The position numbers and the translations under genes were made by a program. This document shows positions 63,480 through 64,000 of a stretch of DNA of 64,000 nt, in pieces. The notes beneath the pieces were generated by a model that saw only the letters and a list, made by a program, of their open reading frames with translations, ran no database searches and was not told the DNA's origin. The DNA is from Firmicutes bacterium OM04-13BH (GTDB lineage: Bacteria > Bacillota > Clostridia > Lachnospirales > Lachnospiraceae), in assembly GCA_003481745.1 (NCBI GenBank), contig QULP01000005.1:124001-188000 (forward strand), read 5' to 3'. Each line of letters opens with the position of its first letter. Position 1 is the stretch's first letter.

Positions 63480-63604
63480 CAGGCATCATGAAACTTTTTC
63501 AGAGTGCACAGAGACAGAACGAGAAAAAACCAGAAAAACATTACAGCCCTTTATGAATCAACTTTCTGAATGTATGTCGCTGGTGGAAGAAATATTTATG
63601 GATT
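63480..63604 (+). other. Possible gene remnant
   Basis: A start-less frame ending TLQPFMNQLSECMSLVEEIFMD at the TAA at 63602 looks like the helical C-terminus of a lost protein. No ribosome site and no start; low support. Confidence 0.2.
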
Positions 63605-63662
63605 AAAAATTATGCTGTATTTCTTAAGATATAGGCAGTGTAGCTTTGAGGGTGTGTGACTT

Positions 63663-63830
63663 ATGAAAGATGGAAAATTGGGTTGTGAAGGATTGAGAGC
63701 GATCATTCTTCTGATATTTGCTTTTTTGAATGATTTTGCTTCTGAACTTGGAGGGGCATTTCAATTATTCTTTTGGATTGGCGTTATCGTTATAATTGTT
63801 GCAGTAGTTAAGTTCCTGCATGATAATTAA
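63663..63830 (+). CDS. Possible 55-aa membrane protein
   Basis: ATG 63663 to TAA 63830. Short Lys/Gly/Glu-containing head, then two hydrophobic segments (IILLIFAFL and FFWIGVIVIIVAVVKFL) forming a hairpin-like small membrane protein. The upstream GAGGGTG is a moderate ribosome site. Not recognised as a family; composition is typical of real small membrane proteins but length is too short to be sure. Confidence 0.4.
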   Translation: MKDGKLGCEGLRAIILLIFAFLNDFASELGGAFQLFFWIGVIVIIVAVVKFLHDN

Positions 63831-63957
63831 TGGAAATCGAACCTACATTTTGTATAAAACTAGATTTAAAACGTAAAGATTTATGTGAAAAGATGCACAA
63901 TATATCTCCCACTTATGATATACTTAAAATATTGTTGGCAGAAGGGAGAAGTTCATC

Positions 63958-64000
63958 ATGCCGAAGGGAACAAACTGGAAATTTAAGCTGTATTGACTGG
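63958..64000 (+). pseudogene. Start of a WYL-type regulator gene with early stop codon
   Basis: ATG 63958 behind GAAGGGAG reads MPKGTNWKFKLY and then TGA-CTG. Many Clostridial WYL/YafY-like regulators begin MPKGxNQKxKLYxL; the TGA (63994) is where such a protein continues, compatible with a CGA-to-TGA change. A possible promoter region lies in 63840-63950. The gene leaves the window, so the rest cannot be checked. Confidence 0.45.

Noticed and set aside
63356..63556. 66-codon forward frame after lysS
   Set aside because: It runs through the terminator hairpin at 63424-63476, has no ribosome site and no recognisable sequence.

Overview
This window looks like a chromosomal segment of a gut Lachnospiraceae bacterium (Firmicutes, Clostridia; a Blautia or Ruminococcus gnavus relative). 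Evidence: AT-rich coding with strong AGGAG ribosome sites, LL-diaminopimelate aminotransferase (DapL), archaeal-type AspRS beside gatCAB, an ANTAR regulator behind glnA, SpoVT with a sigma-G-like promoter, PdaA and SleB-type spore/cortex genes, and a LysRS fused to a C-terminal tRNA-binding domain. Assignment to family is inference; no rRNA gene is present.

Layout. 1-3.6 kb is accessory DNA: an AT-rich divergent PurM-like gene running off the left edge, an AbiL/RloAB-type anti-phage pair on the minus strand, and mobile-element debris. 3.6-11.7 kb: glnA with an ANTAR-type antitermination leader, the ANTAR gene, dapL, and aspS2-gatC-gatA-gatB (indirect Asn-tRNA pathway). 11.7-16.2 kb: pdaA, a HAD phosphatase, and a divergent AraC/GH4 alpha-galactosidase pair. 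16.2-21.4 kb: a phosphocholine-activation operon (a three-domain LicC-LicA fusion with an HTH front end, a second LicC, a BCCT transporter) and a LysR gene. 21.5-27 kb: thioredoxin reductase, an atypical thioredoxin, a cytoplasmic arylsulfotransferase-family protein and an SsuABC-like importer, probably a sulfur-scavenging operon and the best candidate here for an under-described system. 27-28.5 kb: a phased 32-bp repeat array and a broken AAA+/DUF4143 ATPase.

28.5-41.8 kb is a sialic-acid / amino-sugar island: YhcH, an SGNH esterase, an AraC regulator, an ABC importer (SBP plus two permeases), a NanOx-like oxidoreductase, nagB, nanE, nanA, nanK, an RpiR regulator, nagA and a GNAT. It has the genes expected for import of 2,7-anhydro-Neu5Ac or Neu5Ac, conversion to ManNAc, then GlcNAc-6-P and Fru-6-P, but no sialidase, so it looks like a scavenger. 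Two candidate operators are visible: an ATT(A/G)TGCTATTA motif around the AraC/importer genes and paired TTGAAA-N4-TTTCAA palindromes at nagB/nanE.

41.9-63.2 kb is mainly housekeeping: spoVT, pncB, a VanY-type carboxypeptidase, tRNA-Gln(CUG), an acyl-ACP thioesterase, cvfB, a methyltransferase, dnaE, pfkA, a SpoU methyltransferase, queF, a SleB-like hydrolase, nfeD/SPFH, patatin, ornithine carbamoyltransferase, birA, dusB, greA and lysS. The last 0.8 kb holds a terminator, a possible 55-aa membrane protein and the start of a WYL-type regulator gene with an early stop codon.
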